A DNA stretch of 64,000 bases from Plasmodium brasilianum (lineage: Eukaryota; Apicomplexa; Aconoidasida; Haemosporida; Plasmodiidae): NCBI RefSeq assembly GCF_023973825.1, contig NC_090127.1:2903501-2967500 (forward strand), in the 5' to 3' direction. The position numbers were made by a program, and so were the translations under genes. Shown in pieces: positions 23,219 to 35,000 of this stretch. The stretch's first letter is position 1; each line of letters begins with the position of its first letter. A model generated the notes under the pieces. The model did no database searches. It had not been told where the DNA came from and was given only the letters and a program-made list of their open reading frames with translations.

Positions 23219-24160
23219 GTTACATTGTTTTTCTTTTTTTGCATGAAAGAATTAATGGATTTAGACGAAATTGAAGGGGTGAAATTATTCCAAATTGACG
23301 ATACCGATTTAAAAGAAATTGGAATATCGATAACACCAAAGGATAGTTATTTTAGGAATAAAACCGTTGAGTTTCTCATAAAATTTAAGGATAGTTATCC
23401 GATTACTCCACCCAAAATTACCTGTCTCAGCAAGGTAATTAAACAGAAATAGGAAAAGATACAACCAATTAAGGAAAAATGCGAAAAATTATTACCAATT
23501 AAGGAAAAATGCGAAAAATTATTACCAATTAAAGAAAAATGCGAAAAATTATTACCATTTAAGGAAAAATGGGAAAAATTATTACCAATTAAGGAAAAAT
23601 GGGAAAAATTATTACCAATTAAGGAAATCATTTGCACATAAAAGTATACGCACATGTACCTACCATTGACCATGTACCTCACTCATTGTTCCTTCATTTT
23701 TAGATATTTCACCCAAATATTGATGAAAACGGAAATGTTTGTTTGAATATTTTAAAGCTTGAATGGAACCCAATTATAAATTTACAAATGTTAATATTAG
23801 GATTACTTCTGTTGTTAAATGTATTAATTTATGTGTCGAATACTGATGAGAACAATTTTGCTTTATGCATTATCCACGCTATTTTGTTTTTATCTGTCAA
23901 CATGTACTTGTGTATTTGCGCAAATGAGATTTTTACAGCTAATATTGTACTTAATTATATATGTGTATATATATATGTACATTTTGTTTCTCTTATTCAT
24001 TATATTTATTCCTTTTAATTTTTTTTTTAATTTGATTTATGTTACATTCCTTCAGGAGCCCTCAACGGATGATCCTTTCAACAAATCAGCAGCGGAAGTA
24101 TTTAAAAATGACAAAATAATATTTCAACAAATAAATAATTCTTTATTCCAGGGGAAATAA
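22886..24160 (+). CDS. NEDD8-conjugating enzyme UBC12 (E2)
   Basis: Four exons fit: 22886-22940, 23250-23434, 23704-23820 and 24056-24160. They total 462 nt and give 153 residues. The UBC fold is clear: FLIKFKDSYPITPPKI, then HPNIDENGNVCLNIL with the catalytic cysteine in NVCLN, then WNPIINLQMLILGLLLLLNE (human UBC12 has [20 protein letters not shown]), DPFNKSAAEVF and a C-terminal helix. UBC12 accepts NEDD8 from its E1 and transfers it to cullins, activating cullin-RING ubiquitin ligases in cytosol and nucleus. The N-terminus is shorter than the human docking peptide and lacks the usual MIKLFSLK start. Intron 2 contains a 30-bp minisatellite. The unspliced frames at 23743 and 23831 run into intron sequence and should be ignored. 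Confidence 0.92.
23455..23632. repeat. 30-bp minisatellite inside UBC12 intron 2
   Basis: Six head-to-tail copies of ATTACCAATTAAGGAAAAAT plus GCGAAAAATT occur, with minor variants (ACCATTTAAGG, GGGAAAAATT). The array fills most of the 269-nt intron just after the donor. Confidence 0.9.
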
Positions 24161-24861
24161 TCCTTGCTTCATTTGGCATATTTTTTTATAGTTATTATGT
24201 TCATGCAAAATAATCATATATTAACCTTAAAGTGTTCATCCTACATATAAATATATTATATGTACAAGTATATATATATGTTATACATACATGTAACAAG
24301 CAAATGTGTGCGCTCTTTCGTTACCCGCTCCTGCCTTTGGGTAAGAAAAACATCTTTGTGTTTTTTACTAAATATGAGTTATATACATTAGATATCGTAT
24401 AAAAATATAATAAAAGAAAAAAAGAAAAAAAGATTTTATGTCACTACAGTATATATTGTACTTGAAAATATTTAACATAGCACCTCGTCACCTGTTTAAG
24501 GCATATTCTTACAAATTACAAGTGCATTTTTGTACAAGTATACATTTTTCTTTTGATAAAAGTTTATTAAAAGTGAGTTAGCATGTTAGCATTTTTTTTT
24601 TTTTTTTTACTTTTTAGCGTACTGCTGCTCGGCTACGTTATTAGTTCACTACTCCATTTTCCACTTCGCCATATTATAATTCGTTGAATTTATACTGTAC
24701 ATGTACCTTCAATAAACTGTCCTTGTTAAAATGTTAATGCGGGGAAAAAAATGCACATAAAATAATAACAATCGAAAAGGGGATTTACATAGTTAAAGTA
24801 GCATTATATTTGCCCTCGTGGTTATAAGAAACAAAATAATAATTAAGCTGCCATTTAATGA

Positions 24862-24896
<35 letters not shown>

Positions 24897-25209
24897 CCTT
24901 TAGGTGAAATGTGCAATATTCATTATTCCATTAATCAGTGGTGTTGACCTTTATGTTCTAGTAGAGTAGAAAGAAGAAAAAACATTTTGTTCAGTGGTAC
25001 GCCACCAAATTGTGTAATAGTATATGGAACAAAATGGGGAAGCGTATTCTGCATAAGTGAACGGAAAATATTGTTATTCTGTTATGCATAATTTTTTAAT
25101 ATTTTGTTTCGTTTTGCAAAATTTTGCGTAATTATTTTTTTGTTTTTTGTTTTGTTCTTTCTGATTTTCCTGTCTTTGCGTTCACACTGAACGTGAAGCT
25201 TGCTTTACA
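24161..25209. other. Intergenic region, 1.0 kb
   Basis: TA-rich sequence with poly(T) at 24591-24609 and a long poly(A) at 24865-24892. No open frame of coding character was seen. It should hold the UBC12 terminator and the uL3 promoter. Confidence 0.55.
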
Positions 25210-26226
25210 ATGAATGGTGGTAACTTGGGTCAACGAAGGAACGGTCTTCTACATAGTATCATTTTTCGAATAAGAGAAAGAAGAACGTTTTATGCTTCTA
25301 AATGGATAAGAAGGTTACAATTGTTAAATGAGAAATATAATTACAAAATAAATAAGGAAGAGGAGGAGGAAATAGAATATGAAGAAAAGAAAGAGGACGA
25401 TCAAATAGAAAAAGTATATCCATTATGGAATAGTAGAAGAACCGGATTGTTAGGATACAAAGTTGGGTGTATGAGTATATGGGATATATGGGGAGTAAAA
25501 CATGCAGTAACAGTCGTTAAGATAAGCAATTGTTATGTGTTAGATCAAAAGAATATAAGTAGAAATGGATATGAAGCTTTAGAAATAGGAATAGGTAATA
25601 TGAACGTTACAAAACAGAGTAAAAATAATATTGGTAATTATATTAAAAGGAAGTTAGGATTTATACATAAAATAAGAGAATTCAAATGTACGAGTGATTG
25701 TTTCTTACCTGTTCAGCATAAATTTTCACCTAGACATTTTTCTCCAGGTCAAAATTTATTTATTAGTTCAAGTATAAAAAATAAAGGTTTTTGTGGTGCA
25801 ATGAAAAAATGGAATTTTAGTGGTAAAAATCAATCGCATGGTACTGAGAGTAAAGCACACAGAAGTTTAGGTAGTGTTTCTATGGGGAAAACTATCAATA
25901 TAGTTTTTCGAAATAAGAAAATGAATACACATATAGGTGAAAAAAGCTTAGTTAAGTGTAGCAATAATAAACTATTTCGCATTAATAGTCTTAAAAATTT
26001 ATTATTTATTAAAGGTCCTATTGGGGGATATAAAAATAAAGTTATAAAAATATCTGATGCGAAAGGTAGATCTTTCAATAAATTCAAAAATAAAATATAT
26101 TTATATTATCCAACATTTATATATAAGAAAAATAAAAAATATAAAAATGTTATAGATATGCCTCATAGTATAGAAGACCCATTTCTCTATAACGAAATTC
26201 CCCTATATGAACCCACGAATAAATGA
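25210..26226 (+). CDS. Organellar (probably mitochondrial) ribosomal protein uL3
   Basis: This single exon of 338 residues encodes large-subunit ribosomal protein L3 of the bacterial/organellar type, which binds 23S-like rRNA near the peptidyl-transferase centre. The core begins at about residue 74 with TGLLGYKVGCMSIWDIWGVK and continues through AVTVVKISNCYVL. It includes the loop WNFSGKNQSHGTESKAHRSL and SLGSVSMGKTINIVFRNKKM, then FIKGPIGGYKNKVIKISDA near the C-terminus. These are the expected uL3 landmarks, although the central extension sequence is divergent. The N-terminus is Arg-rich (RRNGLLHSIIFRIRERR) and can serve as a mitochondrial presequence. No signal peptide points to the apicoplast. 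An acidic Glu-rich stretch lies near residues 50-65. Confidence 0.88.
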   Translation: MNGGNLGQRRNGLLHSIIFRIRERRTFYASKWIRRLQLLNEKYNYKINKEEEEEIEYEEKKEDDQIEKVYPLWNSRRTGLLGYKVGCMSIWDIWGVKHAVTVVKISNCYVLDQKNISRNGYEALEIGIGNMNVTKQSKNNIGNYIKRKLGFIHKIREFKCTSDCFLPVQHKFSPRHFSPGQNLFISSSIKNKGFCGAMKKWNFSGKNQSHGTESKAHRSLGSVSMGKTINIVFRNKKMNTHIGEKSLVKCSNNKLFRINSLKNLLFIKGPIGGYKNKVIKISDAKGRSFNKFKNKIYLYYPTFIYKKNKKYKNVIDMPHSIEDPFLYNEIPLYEPTNK

Positions 26227-27530
26227 ACTGTTTCCTGCATGTACCTGTTCAGGAGTTCTGTACGTGATATTTCCCATTTCGCGCCCTTTCTCGCTTCTTT
26301 TTCTAAGAAAAAAGTGCACATGTATATTTACGTATGTGTGTATGTATGTTTGTATGTATGAATGTGTACTTATGTGGGCGTACATATGCATATATACGAA
26401 TATGTTTTCTTAATCTCTCTTATTTTCATACATTTTGTCACTTGTTTGCATCTCATCATTTTTAGCCTTCCAGTGCATTTAAATTTTGGAAAGATTTTGG
26501 TATCATAAAATTGTGCAGCAACCTTAAGTTTAACCTTACCTTATCCACAACATTACCTTAACCATAACATTCGTAGTTTTATTTTTTAATTTACTGTTTT
26601 GAATTCCCCTTCCTCGTATGATTTATATTTTAGCAAAATTCTGTTCTTTCAGTTTTACCTAAAAAATAAATAGAACGTGCGCAGTAGGTACGTGTGCGCA
26701 TAAAAAAATGAATCAAAACATTCATGCTTACGTATACACGTGTATTGTTATGTATATATATGTGCGTGTATGTATATTTATTCATATGAATGTACTTGTT
26801 CTGTTTATTTATGAGGACCCCTTCAACACAAATATATTCATATGAATATATTAGCTAATATATAATTCATATGTGCGCATTGGTATTGGCATTGTCATAA
26901 GGATAAACGTAAAGAGTGTTTACGCAAAACGTTCCTACATAATCAAAGCACTTATATAACGGACAAAACAGTAAAGTATATAAGAACATTCATTTTATGT
27001 TCATAGTTTTTTCTGTTCCTTTTCTGTTCCTTTTCTGCTCCGTTTCTGTTCCGTTTTTGTTATGTTCCTCTTCCTTTTATGTTATTTTTTTAATTTTTTT
27101 TTTTAATTTTTTTTTTAATTATTTTTTTAATTTTTTTTTTAATTTTTTTATTATTAATTTTTTTTTTTTTTCATTTATGCATATTTTAGCATAGTTTAAT
27201 TTTGTTCAGCTAGGGTAAGTTGCAAACTCGTTTTGCATTAATGAATGATATTATAAAAAAAAAAAAAATTTGTTAATATATTATATTGATAAGATTTGAA
27301 ATGGCATAATTATAATTACTTTTGATAAATGGGTATATATATATATACATATATATATATAAGCATGTACACATACACAAGTATATACTGGCATGTTCGC
27401 ACACGAGTACACATGTACATATTTGAAGATTAGGAGACATATGAATATTTTTTCCTTAAATTTAATCAACATATAAGTGATTACTCTACTACAGCTTAAC
27501 TGAAAGTTTTCAATTTATTTTTTAAAACCC
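26227..27530. other. Intergenic region, 1.3 kb
   Basis: It contains TATG/TGTA repeats (26330-26400, 26740-26780), a 22-bp AT palindrome centred near 26840 (AATATATTCATATGAATATATT), TTCTGTTCC repeats (27005-27055) and poly(T) blocks (27085-27170). No gene could be supported. Confidence 0.55.
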
Positions 27531-28488
27531 ATGAAAGAAGATAAACAGAGGAGTGCGGACATTCATAGCGAAAATAAAAGTACGTAAGTTTGAGTGTGTA
27601 TATGTGAGGGGGTATGCACGTATATATGCTTTTATGTTATGCTTTATTTGCAAATAACTCGAAAAAGGATAAGAAAAAAAATATATAATATGTGAAGAGA
27701 AAGAAAAATAATGAACAGGGCATCATTTTAATGATTGAATAAGCCCATGGATGTGCTGGAATGCGCATATGAGTGTATATATGGTTATATGTGTATGTGT
27801 GTATATATGTATGTGTATATATGTATGTGTTTATATATATGTGTATATATGTATGTGTATATGTGTATGTGTATATATATGTATGTGTGTATATTTGCAT
27901 AAGGGGAAAAAATAAAATATAAGGATAGAGGAAACAATTAAACCTATTAACATCTGACGTTTGTAAACGTCTATCCCTCGTCATGTATATGTATATATGT
28001 GTACATGTATATGTATGTGCATATATTTATAGTTATACATTTTAATTTCTTTTTTTTTTTTTTTTTTTTTTAATTAGCTGATAATAAAAGGCAAAGGGAA
28101 AAAATGAGCCATGTGGACAATAATGTACATTATTGCGCGTCTTGTGTTTTTCACAAGCCATTTTAAAGCGAATAGTTGTACATAGAATTAATTTATAAGC
28201 AAACATATATATGTACATATGAATATATGTATATATGTATATATGTGTTATATGCACTGTTGTTCTTTACCTTTTTAATGTTGATTCATAAAGACCCAAA
28301 ACAGATTGTTCCGTCATCCACAGTTTGGACGTCTTAACAGCTTATGCAATATTTACGAAATATTATTTGTTATACGCTGTAATTTATTTGTTACGTATAA
28401 TATTTTTTCTTTTTTTTTCTCCCATTTTTCATCCCCTTTTCACCCATTTTTCTCCCCTTATTTATTTTTTATTTATTATTATTATTAT

Positions 28489-28519
<31 letters not shown>

Positions 28520-29941
28520 GGCACGAAACTTGTTAATTCACTGCAGGATAACAATAATAATGAATTGTTAAAATATAAACAAAGCTTCTACATAATCAAA
28601 AAAACTATAAACCTTTTAAAAAATGTAAATCTATATAAAACGTAACGCAATCATATATAAATCATCTCAACCATTTGAGTGCATGCCCGTGTAGATATGT
28701 ACATGAACATGAACGTGTATTAACGCATTATTTTGTTTCAAACTTATTTCGATGTTGTTCTTATTTTGTTCATATTTTGCTCATATTTTGCTCATATTTT
28801 GCTCATATTTTTGTTTTGTTTCAATTTTACAGCATTATTACAACAAAATAAACGACATTAATTCTCTGAGGGCGAGGGAGAAAAAGCTGTTAGTTTATTT
28901 GAAAAGGAAAATTATAATTTTGGAAGACAAGGTATATCTGAATGATGCTCGTGTGTGTGTGTGCGAGTGTTTGTGTGTGTTTATGTATATATATGTGTGC
29001 TTGTGTGTACATAATACGCGCATAAAATTAATTGGCCGTAATTAACTAATTTTCCCATATCCCTTTTAGTGCGCCTTTTATTCTGAACACGTAGAACAGC
29101 TAAAAAAAATATATAGAGGTATTTTCAAAAGAATAGGATAAAATAAGGAAGTGATATATAATGAATAAACAAAGATATAATGAAATATAAGTGAATATAA
29201 TTAAATATAAATGCATATAAACAGACTACGCGCCTTTGCAACAAGTTGCAAATAATTTATTAATTTTTTTTTTTTTTTTTAAATAACAGAACAAATAAAT
29301 TTAAAGAACAACAAAACACAAAATCTGCAGGATGAAGTGAATAATATAGTATGCTGAAAAAAGTCTCTTAATGGTGCATTAACATGGCACATGAACTAAT
29401 TTTTTATGAACGTGTTTAATACGTACTATTTACGCACACGCATACTCATACATGCATACATACATATATATGTACATGCATGTATATGTGCATTTTTGTT
29501 TTTTCTTTCGCCAGAGCAAAACGTCAGAGGAAAAAATCGAATCAAACAGCACTAGTAAGGCACGCGTGTGTAAATACTTACATATATATACACATATATG
29601 CGTACATATATACATGTGTATATACATTTATATATACATATATATATCTATATTGTTGTATGTGTTCTCTATATACACTTGAATGAACCTATGAGAAAAA
29701 GCACGTATGTGTACCGTTGTACTATAATATATGAAATGAAAATTTTTTTTATTATTTTTTTATTGTGTCCTTTATAATTTAAAAGGAATATTAAAATTAA
29801 GGGAAGACCAGATCGAAAGGTTATCTCAGCAATTGGACTCAATAAACAATTTATACCTTAAGGTTAGCGAATATTTGTCGTTACAACATAAGCAAAAAAA
29901 CGAGTCAGTCTATGCAAGTGCATGGACGTGTACATGTACAC

Positions 29942-29997
<56 letters not shown>

Positions 29998-31583
29998 GTG
30001 TGTGTGTATATGCATATACGTATATATGCGTATGTATATATTTATGGGCATGTATTCATATTTGCGTAAGTTCTGTCCTTTTATCTCGTTCGTCTTTTTA
30101 TTGTAGCAAGTCGACAGTAACAAAAAACTAATCATGGAAGTAGAGGAGCTAAACAAAAGTGTAAAAATTGAAATGTAAAACAGTGTCAACCAGAATTTTA
30201 CATATTTGTTGAATATTTCTTTCATTTGTTCTTATTTCTTCTCATCTGTGTTCACTTCTTTCCTTCCTCGAACTGCTGTAGATTTTGTACCTGAATAACA
30301 AAATTCAAGAGGAAAAAAATAATCGAAATAATGTGAAAAGGAAATTAAAGGTAAGCAATGCATATTTAGAAAACAATACTGGATAAGAGTTGGTCATGAG
30401 TGAAGAATGATTATTCCCGTGTGTATGTCTATTTTCACGCATGTATGTATAGATTGACAAGCATATAGGTGCGTGTACATAAAGGAATAATCATGTACAA
30501 TCATACGCACTAGTACACGCACATATGCATATAGACATGCACTAGTACACGCACATATGCATATAGACATGCACTTGAACATGCACATGTACATATACAC
30601 GCGTGTTTCCCCTTCCTGTACAGTTTTACATGCGGTATAACAGGAACAAAAAACAGTTTAAGCTTAACATGGCAATGCTGAACAAAGAAGAAGAAAGAGT
30701 GGAAAAGGAAGAGGAAAAGGAGGATGTATGTCTTTCCATTTTGTGTATTCTCAAAACGGAATTAGAGATGATGGATGAAGAAAAAAAGAAAAAAAAATAT
30801 GGGGATGACAAGGATAAAATAATACTAAAAAATAATAATAGCTTTTTTAAAAAAATATTCAATTCAAATTATAAAATGAAAAAAAAAAAGAATACAACTC
30901 TATTTGATACAATATACAAAAAACAATTTTTTTCCTTTTATGAAAAAGCTTTTATTGAAAATAATAAAATGAAATTTGATAAAATTGAAAAAAAAAAAAT
31001 TTTTTCTATTCCATTAAAGAATGTAAAAAAAAGTAATAATTACGATAATATACACAATGAGCTAAAGGAAAATATTGAAGAGAAAGAGGTGCAAAAGAGG
31101 GAGGTTAAAAAAAAAGAAAGTCATAATAAAAAAAATGATAGATGGAACTACTTGACATTAAGTAATATATATTTCTACAACAATTTTAACAATAATTTTG
31201 ATGATGAGAAGAATGAACACTTCCATAGAAATGCTGATGGTTCAAATAACAGGCGCTTTAGGAGGTATAGGAAAGGTACCAGTGAGCAGAGGCAGTTGGA
31301 AAACCGTAAAGAAGGTATACTGAATGATGCAAAAGAAGCCGCATGGAAGGGGGAAAATATGTCAAATGGAGATACTCCTAGTAGTGGTAGCCCTAATGGT
31401 AGTACTCCTATAAACAATTCTACGAATAACTACGCGTCAAATCGAAACATTGATAGTAAACCCATCAGTGAACGTACGGATATGAATAATGACAACCCGA
31501 AGGAGAGAGAAATCAGAAATAAGTGCAACAAGAGCACACAGGAAGACATTAAAATTAAGGGTGCTGACGAAACGGTTTGTTAA
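27531..31583 (+). CDS. Twelve-exon coiled-coil protein, function unknown
   Basis: A chain of small exons with matching phases fits: 27531-27579, 28078-28143, 28295-28323, 28547-28624, 28833-28931, 29070-29118, 29290-29348, 29515-29554, 29786-29862, 30107-30160, 30282-30350 and 30624-31583. It gives about 542 residues. Exons 4-11 encode one almost continuous coiled coil (for example [55 protein letters not shown]). The last exon continues with [14 protein letters not shown] and then a basic, Asn-rich region to the stop at 31583. Exons 2 and 3 are the least certain. I do not recognise the family. The heptad-rich architecture resembles structural components of centrosome, basal body or pellicle, which is inference only. 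Confidence 0.68.
29940..29996. repeat. (TA)n microsatellite in an intron
   Basis: About 27 TA dinucleotides lie in the intron between exons 9 and 10 of the coiled-coil gene. Confidence 0.85.
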
Positions 31584-31822
31584 GATGTAAGGTAAATAAT
31601 GGAAAGATAGGTATAATTTCAATGATTTAAGGGTGTGTATACGTATGTAGGTGTACATGTGAATACTTACACAATGCTCCATATTTCACAGCAAACAACT
31701 TGAAGATGCTGTATTCCATAAAATTTGCTGTTATTTGAAGATTTTCTATAAGTTTTTGGAAAGGTTTACAAAGAAATAAAAGAATAAAATAGAATATAAA
31801 TCGTGCCATTATTATATAATTT

Positions 31823-31858
<36 letters not shown>

Positions 31859-32087
31859 ATATACAAAATTTTTAGTTTGTTTTGTGTAAGAACCGTTTGT
31901 ATGATGTGGATACATGTTTTAAAAATGGAGAAAAGAGAAATGCGCTCATTTTTTAGTGTTCACACGTATATATAAACGTGAATATAGTCATGCATATGGA
32001 TGTGCACACGTGGGGGAATGTGTATCCACGGTGTAGTACTCCGCTATGGACATTATTACACATATGCTATATGCCAATGGTTACACA
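31584..32087. other. Convergent intergenic region
   Basis: This lies between the 3' ends of the coiled-coil gene and the minus-strand kinesin. It has a poly(T) run of about 32 at 31825-31856 and otherwise TA/TG-rich sequence. No gene was seen. Confidence 0.5.
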
Positions 32088-35000
32088 TTAGTTCCCGTAT
32101 ATTACATATTGTTTATATCTTCCTGGACTGTCTGTAACAACCGGAAACTCCTCCACATCACACCGAATCGGGCATATATGTTTGTGGGTAAATGGGTACG
32201 TTTGTGTAAATGTTTACGTAAATGTGTACACGAGTATATATATATATATATATATATATAAGTTTGTGTATGTACCTATGTGCGTGTTTTCCTGTATGAT
32301 ACAAAAGGTAGAACCACCTCAAAGCCCCCTTTAACAGTGCTGATAATTTTTAATAAAAGTTAGACAGTATGAAGTGATAACTTACACTTTCTATATTCGC
32401 AGTTCAAAAAGGATAGCATTTTATTTTTGTAGTTTATTAAGTCCTTCAAGTGTGCATATTCCGTTTCGTTTAGAAGATAAATTTTTTTGTTGTTAATTTG
32501 AAAATTTCTAATATTGTAAGACTCTAAATTTTTCTCAAATAATTTCTTATTATTTAAAAGTTCATTGTCAATAATGTCTGTAGTTTTTATTTCAACGGGT
32601 TCTCTGATTGCATCTTTTTTCTGGAAGAAATTTCTAATCAGATCTAGTAACCTTTTGAAGAACAAATTGGTGCTTCTCTTCTTTTCGAGGTAGCAAATGT
32701 CAATGTTGTTCAGGTTTTCGTTGTATATGTCCTTGTGCTTATCGATGTGATTATTATTACCATTTTTGCACCATCCAGTGTTTTCTGTCTTCATCATTTT
32801 TTTTTTCCTTTCGCTCGATTTGTGTGCTCGTCTGTGTGCACTAGAACAAATGTCGACACTAATGTTATCGTTAATTTTTTTAATCTCGTTGTTTATCCGC
32901 GATTCTAGCTCACTTAAATCCCCAAGGTTAGCTTCTTCTCGTTTTATAAAAACGTTTTCTTCCTTTTTGTTATCCTTTTCAGTTAAATAATCATACAACA
33001 TTTTGAAGTCTTTGTTATCTAGCATTTTTGAAAATTCAACTATTTCTTTATCATTATGTAAAACATGAATACCATCTGAAGTGGTGGTGTAGTCTTTTCT
33101 TATTTCATTATCCCTATTGTTGTTATATTCGTCACTGAGTGTTACTGTTTTTCGTGTATTGCTATTGCAGTTATTAGTTATGACGCATGGTCCTTTGCTA
33201 TTATAATTGTTTAGTACCATGCCGACAGATGTAGAAGTAGTCATATCACCTTCTGTACCATAAGCTGTGGAGGATGTTGGAGCATTTCCCTGCTGAGTTG
33301 CAAATTTGACGTTTTTACTTCCACCTTGAGGAGTATCACACCCATCAGATGAACCACTAGGCTGGATATCTTTAATCGAAATATATTTTTTTGGTTGAAA
33401 TAGAGAATTATGTGTACCTGTGTTTTCACTGAGCACTTTGTTTTCCATATCATGAATGGTTTTCACACATTTCAAATTATAATTGTGGTGATCTTGACCT
33501 TGATTATACGTGTTGTAAAATTCGGTCTGTACCTTATTTATAAAGTAATTACTATTTAAATTTTTTAAAGTGCTGCTATGCTGAAACATAGTAGCTGAGT
33601 GTATAAAATTGTATATAGTATTATTCTTTTCTATAACTTGTTTATCTAAATTTTCCTTTAAGTCGAGATTTGTAAATACACTACTTTTATCAGTCGTAAA
33701 GTCACTTATAAATTTGGCGTAATTATTATTTACATACTCAAATATATTCTGTATATTTTTTATGCTTAGAATATTTTGAGCGAAGTATTTATAGTAAAAT
33801 GCTTCTCGTTCATCTTGCTTATTTACGTTCTCCGCTTTGGTCCTCATCATTGCCGTTTTGTCGTTCATTCCTTCCGAGTTATTATTACTATAGCTGTTGA
33901 TGTTGCTGTTACTATTGTTATTATTAACCTTTGTGCAAAAATTTAATTTTTCTTTTTTTTTTTTCTTACTTAATATATCTAGGTCCTTTATAGCTTTGTT
34001 CTGATTTTTATTTTTAAAAATATTTTCGTCATCATTATATGGCAGTGTGGTTCTGCTTGCCTCGTCTTCTTGTTCCTCCTCTACATTTTCTTCAATTTCA
34101 TTCAATCCATTTAGTAAAAAAATGCTATTATTCTCTTTCACATGATTTACTATATCTAGAATTTCATCAAAAATTGGGTCCTCTGCTTTTACGGTACTCT
34201 TTAAGCTAGCTATATTAAATTTTAGAATATTACAAATATCGTTTTTCATTTTTACTAATATATCGCCAATTAACGGATCGTCCTCTTCCGTTTGATGGTT
34301 ATCTTTTTCTGCTTTATTGATCAAGTTCTTGCTTTCATCCATTTGGTTCGGTTGGCCCGGTTCACTCAGATCTCCCAGATCTGTGCCATCCAAGTTGCAT
34401 CCCCTGTTACGCATGATGCTGTTGTCGTTAGTGGAGCTAGTAGTGGTGGTGGTGGTGATAGCAGTGGTAGTAGTAGTAGTAGCAGTGGTGATAGCAGAGG
34501 TAGTAGTAGCAGCGGTAGTATTAGCAGTGGTAGTAGCGGTAGAAGTAGCAGTGGAAGTAGCGGTAGAAGTAGCAGTGGAAGTAGCTGTAGCTGTAGCTGC
34601 GATGGAGGTGGTAGTAGTCTTGGTGGTGCTGCTTGTCTCATCGGCATTCACTCTGAATTTACTCGAGTGGGTATGTTCGGAAGCAGGAGTGTGCTTGCCA
34701 TCTTGTGTTTTTGCCTGGTTTGATTTGATAAAATTTTCCTTTTCTTCATGTGTTAATAATTTCAGTTCGTCAAATGTTTTTAATATGCATTCATTAATAT
34801 CAGTACTACTGTTAGTACCTTTATTGAGTTGTTCTTTTATTATGTTAATTTTGTTTTTATATGATTCTATGAAGAAGTCTAAATATTTTACTTTTCCTGT
34901 ACATTTGAATCCACAGATGTAACTAAAAATACACAAACTCAAGGAAAAAAAAATAATATCTTTAGTTATATGATTTTTATTAAAATTAAAGAATATATCT

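Noticed and set aside
26829..26850. 22-bp AT palindrome AATATATTCATATGAATATATT
   Set aside because: Short palindromes made of A and T are expected by chance in DNA this AT-rich, unlike the 50-bp one at 37144.
34292..34922. Ser/Gly- and Val/Ala-rich open frames on the plus strand
   Set aside because: They are shadows of the Thr/Ala repeat in the minus-strand kinesin.
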